A stretch of 64,000 bases of DNA, taken from positions 62,001-126,000 of the forward strand of contig NZ_NESL01000001.1 in the NCBI RefSeq assembly GCF_003063435.1, given 5' to 3'. The notes beneath the pieces were generated by a model that saw only the letters and a list, made by a program, of their open reading frames with translations, was not told the origin of the DNA and did not search any database. Positions 35,805-46,378 of this stretch are shown piece by piece (position 1 is the stretch's first letter; each line of letters begins with the position of its first letter). The stretch comes from Limnohabitans sp. 2KL-1. Lineage in GTDB: Bacteria; Pseudomonadota; Gammaproteobacteria; Burkholderiales; Burkholderiaceae_C. A program made the translations under genes and the position numbers.

Positions 35805-35916
35805 ACAGCGGTCGCTTGAGCGCTTTGGGTGCGCAAGATTTGGCTGACCGATCTGCGAAAGCATGCTTTGGCTGCCCATGTGTATGGGCATGTGCAGCAG
35901 CTGCACTGCTGCCGGA

Positions 35917-38056
<2,140 letters not shown>

Positions 38057-38102
38057 GGTATCCCCACAAAACGGAAAATTCGCAGAGCTATTTCTGGACC
38101 TG

Positions 38103-38133
38103 TACAAATTGAAGAAATGATCTTCAATTTGTA
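38103..38133. repeat. 13-base perfect inverted repeat after purB
   Basis: The arms TACAAATTGAAGA (38103-38115) and TCTTCAATTTGTA (38121-38133) are exactly complementary around a 5-base loop. The stem is AT-rich and has no T tract after it on either strand, so it is not a standard terminator. It is 47 bases after the purB stop and 112 bases before yaeQ. It could be an operator or a stabilising 3' hairpin. Confidence 0.6.
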
Positions 38134-38244
38134 TAGAAATGGGCCAAAGCCCTCTTGACTGATTTACGGCGGCGAAACATCTGTCCTGCGCAACGGTGTT
38201 CAGCTGTTGGGTTGGCGAATGTTGGCCCGCAAAGACTGAAATTC

Positions 38245-38805
38245 ATGGCCCTCAAATCCACCATCTACAAAGCCAACCTGTCGATCGCTGACATCGATCA
38301 CAGCTATTACGAAGACCACCAGCTCACGCTGGCGCGCCACCCCAGCGAGACCGACGAGCGCATGATGATCCGCCTGCTGGCGCTGGCCATCAACGCCTAC
38401 AAATTGCAGGCGGTGTGCAACGGAGACGGCAAGCTGGCTTTTGGCGCAGGCTTGTCCGACCCGGACGATCCGGACGTCAGCTTGCGCGACTTCACCGGCC
38501 AGACCCGCATGTGGATCGAAGTCGGTCAACCCGAAGACAAGCCCATCATGAAAGCCTGCCAAAAGGCCGACGAGGTGCTGCTGTATTGCTTCAACCACGC
38601 GGCCGAAGTCTGGTGGAAGGGCATCGAAACCAAGCTGACGCGCCTGGACAAGCTGCAGGTCTGGCGCGTGCCCACCGAGCGTTCACAAGAGCTGGCCAAA
38701 CTGGCCGAACGCAGCATGCAGTTGCAGGCCACGGTGCAAGAAGGCAGCGTCACCTTCAGCAGCGACAAGGGCAGCGTGCACATCGAGTTGATCCGCTGGA
38801 AGTGA
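38245..38805 (+). CDS. yaeQ: YaeQ family protein
   Basis: From 38245 (MALKSTIYKANLSIADIDHS) the 186-residue protein matches YaeQ along its length, with 'LARHPSETDERMMIRLLALA', 'GLSDPDDPDVSLRDFTG' and 'WIEVGQPEDKP'. The fold is a distant relative of PD-(D/E)XK nucleases; 'WIEVGQP' carries part of that core. No enzyme activity is firmly established, and early reports linked it to suppression of an rfaH defect. The upstream frame from 38155 is unlikely to be translated. Confidence 0.93.
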   Translation: MALKSTIYKANLSIADIDHSYYEDHQLTLARHPSETDERMMIRLLALAINAYKLQAVCNGDGKLAFGAGLSDPDDPDVSLRDFTGQTRMWIEVGQPEDKPIMKACQKADEVLLYCFNHAAEVWWKGIETKLTRLDKLQVWRVPTERSQELAKLAERSMQLQATVQEGSVTFSSDKGSVHIELIRWK

Positions 38806-38817
38806 CGCGGGGCGCAT

Positions 38818-38936
38818 GAAAAAGCCCTCTGAGGGCTCCCCCCAATGAACCTCCCTGTGACCAGGGAAACCATCCTGCTTTTTCGGACTCCCGAAGGAGC
38901 GTATCAAGCTGGGGAGAGCCGTCAGAGGGCTCTTCG
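38818..38936. other. Structured element between convergent yaeQ and argC
   Basis: Two imperfectly inverted arms about 80 bases apart can pair: AGCCCTCTGA (38823-38832) with TCAGAGGGCT (38922-38931), extended by GGCT (38834-38837) with AGCC (38917-38920). Each arm also folds on itself. The left arm followed on the minus strand by TTTTT is a good terminator for argC. The right arm (AGAGCC, GGCTCT, then TCGTTT) is a weaker terminator for yaeQ. Small hairpins CCCTG/CAGGG and CTCC/GGAG lie between. It may be a bidirectional terminator, a REP/MITE-like repeat or a small RNA. Confidence 0.5.
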
Positions 38937-39111
38937 TTTCGCATGGCCCCAGTATCGGCGCATGTGGCCCCCATGACTGTGCGTTGCTTCACATCTGTTT
39001 TGCGGCAGCTCACCCCGCTTGCAAAGGTGAATCACCCCCCTGCGCCCTTGGCGTTTGGGTGGTGCGAAAGGCCAAACGTGCTGATGACGCCAGGCCGCTC
39101 ACGCTGGTCGA
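38937..39111. other. Intergenic tail between the structured element and argC
   Basis: Together with the preceding element this makes 306 bases without a convincing gene. Short open frames exist on the minus strand but have no ribosome binding site or recognisable protein. I see nothing further in it. Confidence 0.4.
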
Positions 39112-40035
39112 TCACAAACCGAGCATCAACGTGATGTTCTGCACCGCTGCGCCACTGGCCCCTTTGCCCAGATTGTCCAAGCGGGCGATCACGACGGCTT
39201 GGCGTGCTTCTTCGTTGGCGAACACGCGAATTTCCAATTTGTTCGTGTCGTTCAGGGTCGTGGCATCCAGTTTCTGGTTGACGGTGGCAGGCTCCACGCT
39301 CACCCAGCCGCCTGCGGCCTGGCTGGCGGCGTAGTGCGCTTGCAAAGCCGCCTGCAGGTCACCGCTGGTCGGCTTGCCCGGCAAAGTGTCCAAGTGCAGC
39401 GGCAATTGCACCAGCATGCCTTGGCGGAAATTGCCCACGGCGGGAACAAACAAGGGCCGCGTGGTCAAGCCGCTGTAGCGCATGATTTCAGGGATGTGTT
39501 TGTGCTTCAGCGTCAGGGCATAGGCTTCAAACAAGGGCGCGCGGCCCGCTTCGTAGTCTTCAATCATGCTGCGGCCACCGCCGGAATAGCCGCTGACCGA
39601 TGGCAAACAGACCGGAAAATCCCGAGGCAACAACCCGGCATCAATCAGAGGCCGCAAGATGGCGATTGCGCCCGTGGCATAGCAACCGGGGTTGGCCACG
39701 CGCTCGGCCTGCCGCACAGCGGCCAACTGGTCTGCCGCCAGTTCAGGAAAGCCAAACACCCAATCGGGATGGCAGCGGTGCGCTGTGGAGGCGTCCACGA
39801 TGCGCGGCTTGCGCCCGGGCAGGCTGTTGATCATGGCCACCGACTCGATGGCCGCATCGTCGTGCAGGCACAGCACCACCAAATCGGCCGCCGCCATCAA
39901 CTCGCGCTTGGCTTCGGGGTCCTTGCGACGGGCCGGGTCGATGCTGAGCACCTCGATTTGAGGCATCAAAGCGAGCCGCTCGCGAATTTGCAAACCTGTG
40001 GTGCCAGCTTCGCCGTCGATGAATATTTTGGCCAT
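39112..40035 (-). CDS. argC: N-acetyl-gamma-glutamyl-phosphate reductase, type 2
   Basis: The 307-residue enzyme starts at 40035 ([20 protein letters not shown]). The NADP-binding [10 protein letters not shown] and Cys118 in 'ANPGCYATG' are diagnostic; the length and sequence are those of the shorter type 2 ArgC (TIGR01851), common in beta- and alphaproteobacteria. It reduces N-acetylglutamyl phosphate to the semialdehyde in arginine synthesis. The frame stays open for 1038 codons across sucC and sucD on the opposite strand, which I regard as a composition artefact. It is divergent from sucC. Confidence 0.97.
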   Translation of the reverse strand: MAKIFIDGEAGTTGLQIRERLALMPQIEVLSIDPARRKDPEAKRELMAAADLVVLCLHDDAAIESVAMINSLPGRKPRIVDASTAHRCHPDWVFGFPELAADQLAAVRQAERVANPGCYATGAIAILRPLIDAGLLPRDFPVCLPSVSGYSGGGRSMIEDYEAGRAPLFEAYALTLKHKHIPEIMRYSGLTTRPLFVPAVGNFRQGMLVQLPLHLDTLPGKPTSGDLQAALQAHYAASQAAGGWVSVEPATVNQKLDATTLNDTNKLEIRVFANEEARQAVVIARLDNLGKGASGAAVQNITLMLGL

Positions 40036-40221
40036 GGGTATTACTTTCTCAAGGATTCCGGTGCCCAACGTCAAGTCAATGTAAGACGCAAGGCTCAGGA
40101 TTGGTGCAATGCAGCATGATACAGTCGCTGTCTGCAGTGTCCAGAGCCTGCTGGCGGACCTTGTTTGATTCAGGCACCCCGGCGGACCGGTCGAATTACC
40201 ACCCCTCTGAGAGAAGACCTC

Positions 40222-41382
<1,161 letters not shown>

Positions 41383-41388
41383 ATTCAA

Positions 41389-41449
41389 GGTTGAGCGTTC
41401 AGCGCAGAGCGTGATTTCACGCCCAACGCAGAACGCCCAACGCTCAACC
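41389..41449 (+). other. Large hairpin between sucC and sucD
   Basis: GGTTGAGCGTT (41389-41399) pairs perfectly with AACGCTCAACC (41439-41449). Within the loop GCGTGA (41409-41414) pairs with TCACGC (41417-41422). The structure ends 11 bases before the sucD start, just ahead of AAGGAA. It may stabilise the sucC message or tune sucD translation; without a T tract it is not an obvious terminator. Confidence 0.6.
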
Positions 41450-41460
41450 AAGGAACCTAC

Positions 41461-42357
41461 ATGTCCATCTACATCAACAAAGACACCAAAGTCATCACCC
41501 AAGGCATCACCGGCAAAACCGGTCAGTTCCACACTGAAAAGTGCCAGGAATACGCGAACGGCAAGAATTGCTTCGTCGCGGGTGTGAACCCCAAGAAGGC
41601 TGGCGAGTCCATCTTCAACATCCCGATCTACGCATCCGTCAAGGAAGCCGCCACCCAAACTGGCGCGACCGTGTCCGTGATCTACGTGCCACCAGCCGGT
41701 GCTGCCGCTGCGATCTGGGAAGCCGTGGAAGCCGACCTGGACTTGGCGATCTGTATCACCGAAGGCATTCCAGTCCGTGACATGCTCGAAGTGCGCAACA
41801 AAATGAAGGCCAAGGAAGCCGCTGGCGGCAAGCGCACGCTGCTGCTGGGCCCCAACTGCCCAGGTCTGATCACCCCTGACGAAATCAAGATCGGCATCAT
41901 GCCCGGTCACATCCACCGCAAAGGCCGCATTGGCGTCGTGTCCCGTTCGGGCACATTGACCTATGAAGCCGTGGCGATGTTGACCGAAGTGGGCCTGGGC
42001 CAATCCAGCGCCGTCGGTATCGGTGGCGACCCGATCAACGGTTTGAAGCACATCGACGTGATGAAGGCCTTCAACGACGATCCAGACACCGACGCCGTCA
42101 TCATGATTGGCGAAATCGGCGGTCCAGACGAAGCCGAAGCAGCCATGTGGTGCAAGGCCAACATGAAGAAGCCTGTTGTGGGCTTCATCGCTGGTGTGAC
42201 GGCCCCTCCCGGCAAGCGCATGGGCCACGCAGGTGCCCTGATCTCTGGCGGTGCCGACACGGCCGATGCCAAGCTGGCCATCATGGAAGAGTGCGGCTTC
42301 ATCGTCACACGCAACCCGTCTGAACTGGGCAAATTGCTCAAAGCTCAGCTGAAGTAA
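41461..42357 (+). CDS. sucD: Succinate--CoA ligase, alpha subunit
   Basis: The 298-residue protein starts after AAGGAA. The CoA-binding domain opens with '[17 protein letters not shown]', and the active-site phospho-His is H256 in '[14 protein letters not shown]'. '[17 protein letters not shown]'-type '[17 protein letters not shown]' also fits. It forms the catalytic heteromer with SucC. Separated from sucC by a 78-base spacer with a strong hairpin and followed by a clear terminator, so sucCD is a two-gene unit. Confidence 0.98.
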   Translation: MSIYINKDTKVITQGITGKTGQFHTEKCQEYANGKNCFVAGVNPKKAGESIFNIPIYASVKEAATQTGATVSVIYVPPAGAAAAIWEAVEADLDLAICITEGIPVRDMLEVRNKMKAKEAAGGKRTLLLGPNCPGLITPDEIKIGIMPGHIHRKGRIGVVSRSGTLTYEAVAMLTEVGLGQSSAVGIGGDPINGLKHIDVMKAFNDDPDTDAVIMIGEIGGPDEAEAAMWCKANMKKPVVGFIAGVTAPPGKRMGHAGALISGGADTADAKLAIMEECGFIVTRNPSELGKLLKAQLK

Positions 42358-42401
42358 ACTTCAGGCCGCTTTAGATGGCGGCTGTGGTTAGCCACAATGC
42401 C

Positions 42402-42442
42402 AAAGCCGGATGTCCTGCGGGACAATCCGGCTTTCCGTTTTT
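42402..42442 (+). terminator. Rho-independent terminator of sucCD
   Basis: AAAGCCGGAT (42402-42411) pairs with ATCCGGCTTT (42425-42434), with an inner GTCC/GGAC pairing, followed by CCGTTTTTTG. This is a textbook hairpin with T tract, 45 bases after sucD. Confidence 0.9.
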
Positions 42443-42487
42443 TGAAATCATGACTCGCTGGTCCTGAACCGGCGTCAAAGGAACACC

Positions 42488-43198
42488 GTGGAAGAATTTT
42501 TGACCGCTCATTTCTGGTTCGCTGTGGGCCAGATCATCATGATCGACATCCTGCTGGGTGGCGACAACGCTGTGGTGATTGCGCTGGCTTGCCGCCAGTT
42601 GCCGGATCACCAACGCACGAAAGGCATCATGTGGGGCACTGCCGGTGCCATTGTTTTGCGCGTCATCCTGATCTTTTTCGCGCTCACGCTGCTGGCCATC
42701 CCCTTCCTCAAGTTTGTGGGGGCGCTCTTGCTCATCTGGATTGGCGTGAAATTGCTGACCCCCGATGAAGATGACGACCACAGCAACATCCAGGGCAGCG
42801 ACAAGCTCTGGGGCGCGGTCAAGACCGTCATCATTGCCGACTTGGTCATGAGCGTGGACAACGTGATCGCCATCGCCGGTGCCGCCCAAACTTCGGGCAA
42901 CGCCGACCACCAGATGCCTTTGGTGATTTTCGGCCTGCTGGTCAGCATCCCGATCATCGTTTGGGGCAGCCAGTTGGTGCTCAAACTCATGGACCGCTTC
43001 CCCATCATCATCACCGCCGGCGGCATGCTGCTGGGCTGGATTGCAGGCACCATGATCCAGACCGATCCTGGCCTGGTGGCCTACCTGCCGCAAGACAAGG
43101 CCTGGGGCTACGGTTTGGGCATTGCAGGTGCTTTGCTGGTGCTGGCGCTGGGTAAATTCATCTTGTCGCGCCGCACGCCCTCCACAGACACGGCCTGA
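42488..43198 (+). CDS. TerC family integral membrane protein
   Basis: The start is GTG at 42488, supported by AAAGGAA just upstream. The 236-residue protein has about seven membrane helices and the TerC signatures 'DILLGGDNAVVIALACR' and 'VIIADLVMSVDNVIAIAG', whose Asp residues in membrane helices are conserved. 'HSNIQGSDKLW' is a cytoplasmic loop. Some family members (Alx, MeeF/MeeY) export manganese or serve Mn loading of exported enzymes. No manganese riboswitch (yybP-ykoY) is evident in the short leader. Confidence 0.92.
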   Translation: MEEFLTAHFWFAVGQIIMIDILLGGDNAVVIALACRQLPDHQRTKGIMWGTAGAIVLRVILIFFALTLLAIPFLKFVGALLLIWIGVKLLTPDEDDDHSNIQGSDKLWGAVKTVIIADLVMSVDNVIAIAGAAQTSGNADHQMPLVIFGLLVSIPIIVWGSQLVLKLMDRFPIIITAGGMLLGWIAGTMIQTDPGLVAYLPQDKAWGYGLGIAGALLVLALGKFILSRRTPSTDTA

Positions 43199-43208
43199 TC
43201 TTGTCCGA

Positions 43209-43246
43209 ATCATGGGCTGCTTGCCGTCGCAAAAGCAGTCCATGAT
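43209..43246. repeat. Inverted repeat after terC
   Basis: ATCATGGGCTGCTT (43209-43222) pairs with AAGCAGTCCATGAT (43233-43246) with a single G-T position. No T tract follows on the plus strand. It lies 11 bases after the terC stop and may protect the message end or act as a factor-dependent terminator. Confidence 0.5.
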
Positions 43247-43336
43247 GAGGTCGCCACATTGGCTCGATCCACAGCACTGGAGTTCAATCGTTGAATGGAT
43301 TACCATCAATGACCATTCTTCAGGGGAGTAAGTGCC

Positions 43337-43819
43337 ATGCAAAAAAGGCAACAAGGACTGACATTGATCGAGTTGATGATCGTCATTGCGATCATTGGCA
43401 TTTTGGGCGCTTTGGCGCTGCCAGCGTATCAAGACTACAGCATACGGGCCAAAGTTTCCGAAATGCTGTTGGCCGTGAATGGTTGTAAAACCGCGGTCAA
43501 CGAGGCCATCGGCTCAGCCTCTTCAGCCGATGTATCCGCCGGTTTGCCGAAAGTGTGTGCCAGCCAATCCAGCAAATATGTCACCAGCATCAGTGTGGAT
43601 GGCAATGGCATCATCACCGTGGTGGGCAATCATGAGGCCTTGCGTGGCAGCACATCGGCTTCAGCCAACGCCATCAGCCTCACGCCCCTGCAAACGGGTG
43701 ACACCGCCATCAATGGCAGCACCGATGGCGGCAAAGCCATTGCCAGTTGGCGCTGTGGTCCTGCGGCCACCAATGGCTTGCCGCAAAAATACCTGCCGGC
43801 TTCGTGCAAGGCCAGCTGA
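43337..43819 (+). CDS. pilA: Type IV pilin major subunit
   Basis: The 160-residue prepilin has a six-residue leader cut after Gly7 (QKRQQG), then [20 protein letters not shown] with Glu at mature position 5. Mature residue 1 is Leu rather than the usual methylated Phe. Cys at 50, 74, 140 and 157 can form two disulfides; the last pair would close the C-terminal D-loop. The chain ends in Ser160, right after the loop. It polymerises into type IV pili after PilD processing. The next gene encodes a PglL/TfpO-like transferase. AGGGGAG is the ribosome binding site. Confidence 0.95.
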   Translation: MQKRQQGLTLIELMIVIAIIGILGALALPAYQDYSIRAKVSEMLLAVNGCKTAVNEAIGSASSADVSAGLPKVCASQSSKYVTSISVDGNGIITVVGNHEALRGSTSASANAISLTPLQTGDTAINGSTDGGKAIASWRCGPAATNGLPQKYLPASCKAS

Positions 43820-43840
43820 AACACTTTCCAGCCTTCCAAT

Positions 43841-43866
43841 GCCCGGTTTAACCGGGCGTTTGTTCA
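43841..43866 (+). terminator. Terminator after pilA
   Basis: GCCCGGTT (43841-43848) and AACCGGGC (43850-43857) form a GC-rich stem followed by GTTTGTT. It would end most pilA transcripts before the glycosyltransferase gene, leaving lower read-through. Confidence 0.7.
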
Positions 43867-43878
43867 CGTGCTGAACCC

Positions 43879-45342
43879 ATGCAGCAGATGCAGCCCTTGC
43901 GTGTATTGAGCACAACATTCGAGCATCGCGTGCTCGTGGCGCTTTTGGTGTTCCCTTGGGTCCACAGTTTTGCGCCTGGGCCTTTGTCTAACCTGGTGCC
44001 TTGGTTGATCAGCTGGGCTGCTTTGGCGTTGGTCATGCTGCACTGGCGTCATTTGAGTTCCGGGGTTGTTGCTCAAAGTTGGGCCATTGCCGCATTGTTG
44101 AGCAGCTTGATCGGATTGGTGCAGTTTTTCGGGCTGGCGGATGCGTTTGCATCTGTCATGCATGTGCCGGTTTATTCAGGGGATGCATTCGGTAATTTGC
44201 GTCAGCGCAATCAGCAAGCTACTTTGTTGACCATGGGCATGTTCGCCGTGTTGGCGTGGCATGCATGGGGCTTGTCCCGCAAACATGCCTTGTGGATGCT
44301 GGTTGTGCTGGCTTTGGGGCTGGCCGCTACTGCATCGCGCACGGGCTTGCTTCAGGCGTTGTTTCTGGTGTTCTGGATGGTTTTGCACCGGCGGGCCCCA
44401 GCAGGCACATCGACTTGGATTCTGAGCGCAGCGACGTTGGTGGTCTATTTGCTGGCGTCCTTGGTCTTGCCGCAGCTCCTTGGGCATCTGACAGGCCAAT
44501 TGACAGGCAGCGCACTGACCCGAATGGTCAATCTGGACGGCTGTGGTGAGCGTCAGGTTCTTTGGTCCAATGTGCTTCATCTGATCGACCAAAAACCTTG
44601 GACGGGTTGGGGTTGGGATGAGCTTCGTTATGCGCACTACATCACCTCGTACACGGGGCCGCGATTTTGTGACATCTTGGGAAATGCCCACAATTTGCCC
44701 TTGCATGTGGCCTTTGTTTGGGGCATCCCTGCGGCCCTGATGGTGTTCGTGGGTCTGGCATGGCTCGTGCTGCGCGCCCGGCCTTGGCGGCATTCAGGGA
44801 CGGAAATGCAGTTGGCGTGGGGGGTGCTGGGGGTCATCGGTTTGCACAGCATGTTGGAATACCCGCTTTGGTACGGGCCATTTCAGGTGGCGGTGGTGCT
44901 TGCGCTGTGGCTGTTGGGTGGGCGTATGGCCTTGGCCGTTCGCAATGTGGTCTGGCCACGTCCGACCGCCCTGGTCCTCTTGGCTTTGCTGGCTTTCGTG
45001 GCTTACGACTATGCGCAAGTGCGTCAAATTTATTTGCCTGCACACCAACGGTGGAGTGTCTGGAGAGACAACCCTTTGGATGCAGCGCAAAGAAGCTGGT
45101 TTTTCCCTGGTGCGGCGTTGTTTGCAGAAGTCACCACGACCCGCTTGAGCCAGGACAATGCCCGTTGGCTGCTCGAAGCCAGCCAGCGCGCCCTGCACAC
45201 AGCCCCCGAAGCGCGGGTGATTGAAAAGTTGCTGGAAAGCGCCCACTGGTTGCAAGAAGAAGAGTTGTTTCTCGTGCACAAAGAGCGTTATCAAGAAGTC
45301 GATCCGAAAAAATACCAAGCCTGGTTAAGCCGCCAACGCTGA
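43879..45342 (+). CDS. Pilin O-oligosaccharyltransferase, PglL/TfpO-like
   Basis: This 487-residue protein has about twelve membrane helices and the Wzy_C/O-antigen ligase fold. 'NLRQRNQQATLLTMGMFAVL', 'GNAHNLPLHVAFVWGIPAAL' and 'LHSMLEYPLWYGPFQ' (near residue 322) are hallmarks of pilin glycosylation ligases. A C-terminal soluble region of about 110 residues follows. Such enzymes move a lipid-linked glycan to Ser or Thr on pilin in the periplasm. Location right after pilA, beyond its terminator, supports that substrate. The glycan source is not in the window. Confidence 0.92.
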   Translation: MQQMQPLRVLSTTFEHRVLVALLVFPWVHSFAPGPLSNLVPWLISWAALALVMLHWRHLSSGVVAQSWAIAALLSSLIGLVQFFGLADAFASVMHVPVYSGDAFGNLRQRNQQATLLTMGMFAVLAWHAWGLSRKHALWMLVVLALGLAATASRTGLLQALFLVFWMVLHRRAPAGTSTWILSAATLVVYLLASLVLPQLLGHLTGQLTGSALTRMVNLDGCGERQVLWSNVLHLIDQKPWTGWGWDELRYAHYITSYTGPRFCDILGNAHNLPLHVAFVWGIPAALMVFVGLAWLVLRARPWRHSGTEMQLAWGVLGVIGLHSMLEYPLWYGPFQVAVVLALWLLGGRMALAVRNVVWPRPTALVLLALLAFVAYDYAQVRQIYLPAHQRWSVWRDNPLDAAQRSWFFPGAALFAEVTTTRLSQDNARWLLEASQRALHTAPEARVIEKLLESAHWLQEEELFLVHKERYQEVDPKKYQAWLSRQR

Positions 45343-45533
45343 GCAGCACCGTGTGTGTTTGCAGATCAGACCGTCAAGTGCCTGCGCAGCACAGAACCCG
45401 TGCAGTTCATTCAAAATAAACCATGCATATGATGGTCTAAAAATGTGGCATGATGTACTAAAAATTATCCAATTAGGTAGTCGAATAAATTTGTTCATTT
45501 TGATGAATTTATCCGTTTTTGAAGTCATTCACG
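45343..45533 (+). promoter_or_regulatory. AT-rich promoter region of the response regulator gene
   Basis: Two copies of CTAAAAAT (45437-45444 and 45458-45465) lie 21 bases apart, two helical turns. CCAATTAGGTAG follows at 45469-45480 and ends 53 bases before the ATG. The same 12-mer with one change stands at the same distance before the OmpA-family gene. The region is much richer in AT than its surroundings. I see no ORF in it. Confidence 0.5.
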
Positions 45534-46187
45534 ATGAAAAAAAGGCTTGGTCACATTTATCTGGTGGACGATAACCATGACATGCGGTTTTACCTGAGTG
45601 ACATGCTCAGCATGCTGGGCTACACGGTCGATCATTACGATAACGCCCAAAGTTTTCTGGACAAATCCAGCAATATGTCGCCTGCGGTGGTGTTGCTGGA
45701 CATGCGCATGCCCGGCCTCAGTGGTTTGGAACTTCAAGGTCGACTGGACGCCGCAGGCAGAAAAACGCCCATTGTGTTCATCAGTGGTGAAAGCGACAGG
45801 GATGAAATCATCCAGGCTTTTCGTCTGGGCGCCGTGGATTTCCTGCTCAAGCCCTTTACACGCGAAAAGCTGTGCGATGTCATCGACAAAGCACTGGACA
45901 TTGACAGCCAAAGAAATCAGGAACTCATCCATACCGACAACCTCAAACGCTCATTGGCAGGCTTGTCGAGACGTGAAAAAGAGGTTTTCATGTTGATTGT
46001 TCAAGGGCTGACCAACAAAGCCATCGGTGAAGTGACCGGCATACAGCCCGGTACGGCCAAAAAGCACCGAGCCACCATTTATCAAAAGTTGGCAGTCAAC
46101 AATGCGGCTGAACTCATGGGTCAGTGCAAAGGACTTGATCTGCCCAAAATCATGGCATCCATACCGGTGCAAAGAGCCGACCACTGA
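45534..46187 (+). CDS. FixJ/NarL-type response regulator
   Basis: ATG at 45534 is preferred over an upstream TTG. The 217-residue protein has a receiver domain with Asp12-Asp13, the phospho-acceptor Asp56 ('VVLLDMRMPG'), Ser84 and Lys106, and a LuxR-type helix-turn-helix at about 144-200 ('LSRREKEVFMLIVQGLTNKA', 'TAKKHRATIYQKL'). The order and linker resemble FixJ. No histidine kinase is adjacent, so the partner is elsewhere. It probably regulates itself and the OmpA-family gene, based on the shared upstream element. Confidence 0.95.
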   Translation: MKKRLGHIYLVDDNHDMRFYLSDMLSMLGYTVDHYDNAQSFLDKSSNMSPAVVLLDMRMPGLSGLELQGRLDAAGRKTPIVFISGESDRDEIIQAFRLGAVDFLLKPFTREKLCDVIDKALDIDSQRNQELIHTDNLKRSLAGLSRREKEVFMLIVQGLTNKAIGEVTGIQPGTAKKHRATIYQKLAVNNAAELMGQCKGLDLPKIMASIPVQRADH

Positions 46188-46378
46188 ACGGCATGAAGGC
46201 CCGCTGGATCGGGTCTGAACTCAGCCGTTCGGCAGATGACCCCATCATGCGGCATTGATGCGAACAAAAAAGCTATTTTTCACGATTGAATACGTCAAAT
46301 ACATTAGGCTTAGCCAATTGGGTAGCATCCAAACGGGTTTTATTCAGTAATATGAACACCAAATTCTGACGTTTATCC
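46188..46378 (+). promoter_or_regulatory. Promoter region of the OmpA-family gene
   Basis: CCAATTGGGTAG is at 46314-46325 and ends 53 bases before the ATG at 46379, the same offset as the related 12-mer upstream of the response regulator. The stretch 46255-46375 is AT-rich. No terminator for the regulator gene is clear. No ORF is seen. Confidence 0.5.

Noticed and set aside
38880..38936. Glycine-riboswitch-like string CCGAAGGAGC
   Set aside because: The paired conserved segments of the aptamer (GGAGAG before and CUCUCAGG with AAAAGGAC after) are missing, and no gene lies downstream on that strand.
42443..42487. Manganese (yybP-ykoY) riboswitch ahead of the TerC gene
   Set aside because: The leader between the sucCD terminator and the GTG start is only about 45 bases, too short for the aptamer, and lacks its conserved loops.
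43199..43336. Sigma-54 promoter for pilA
   Set aside because: No GG-N10-GC element at the correct spacing is present upstream of the pilin gene.
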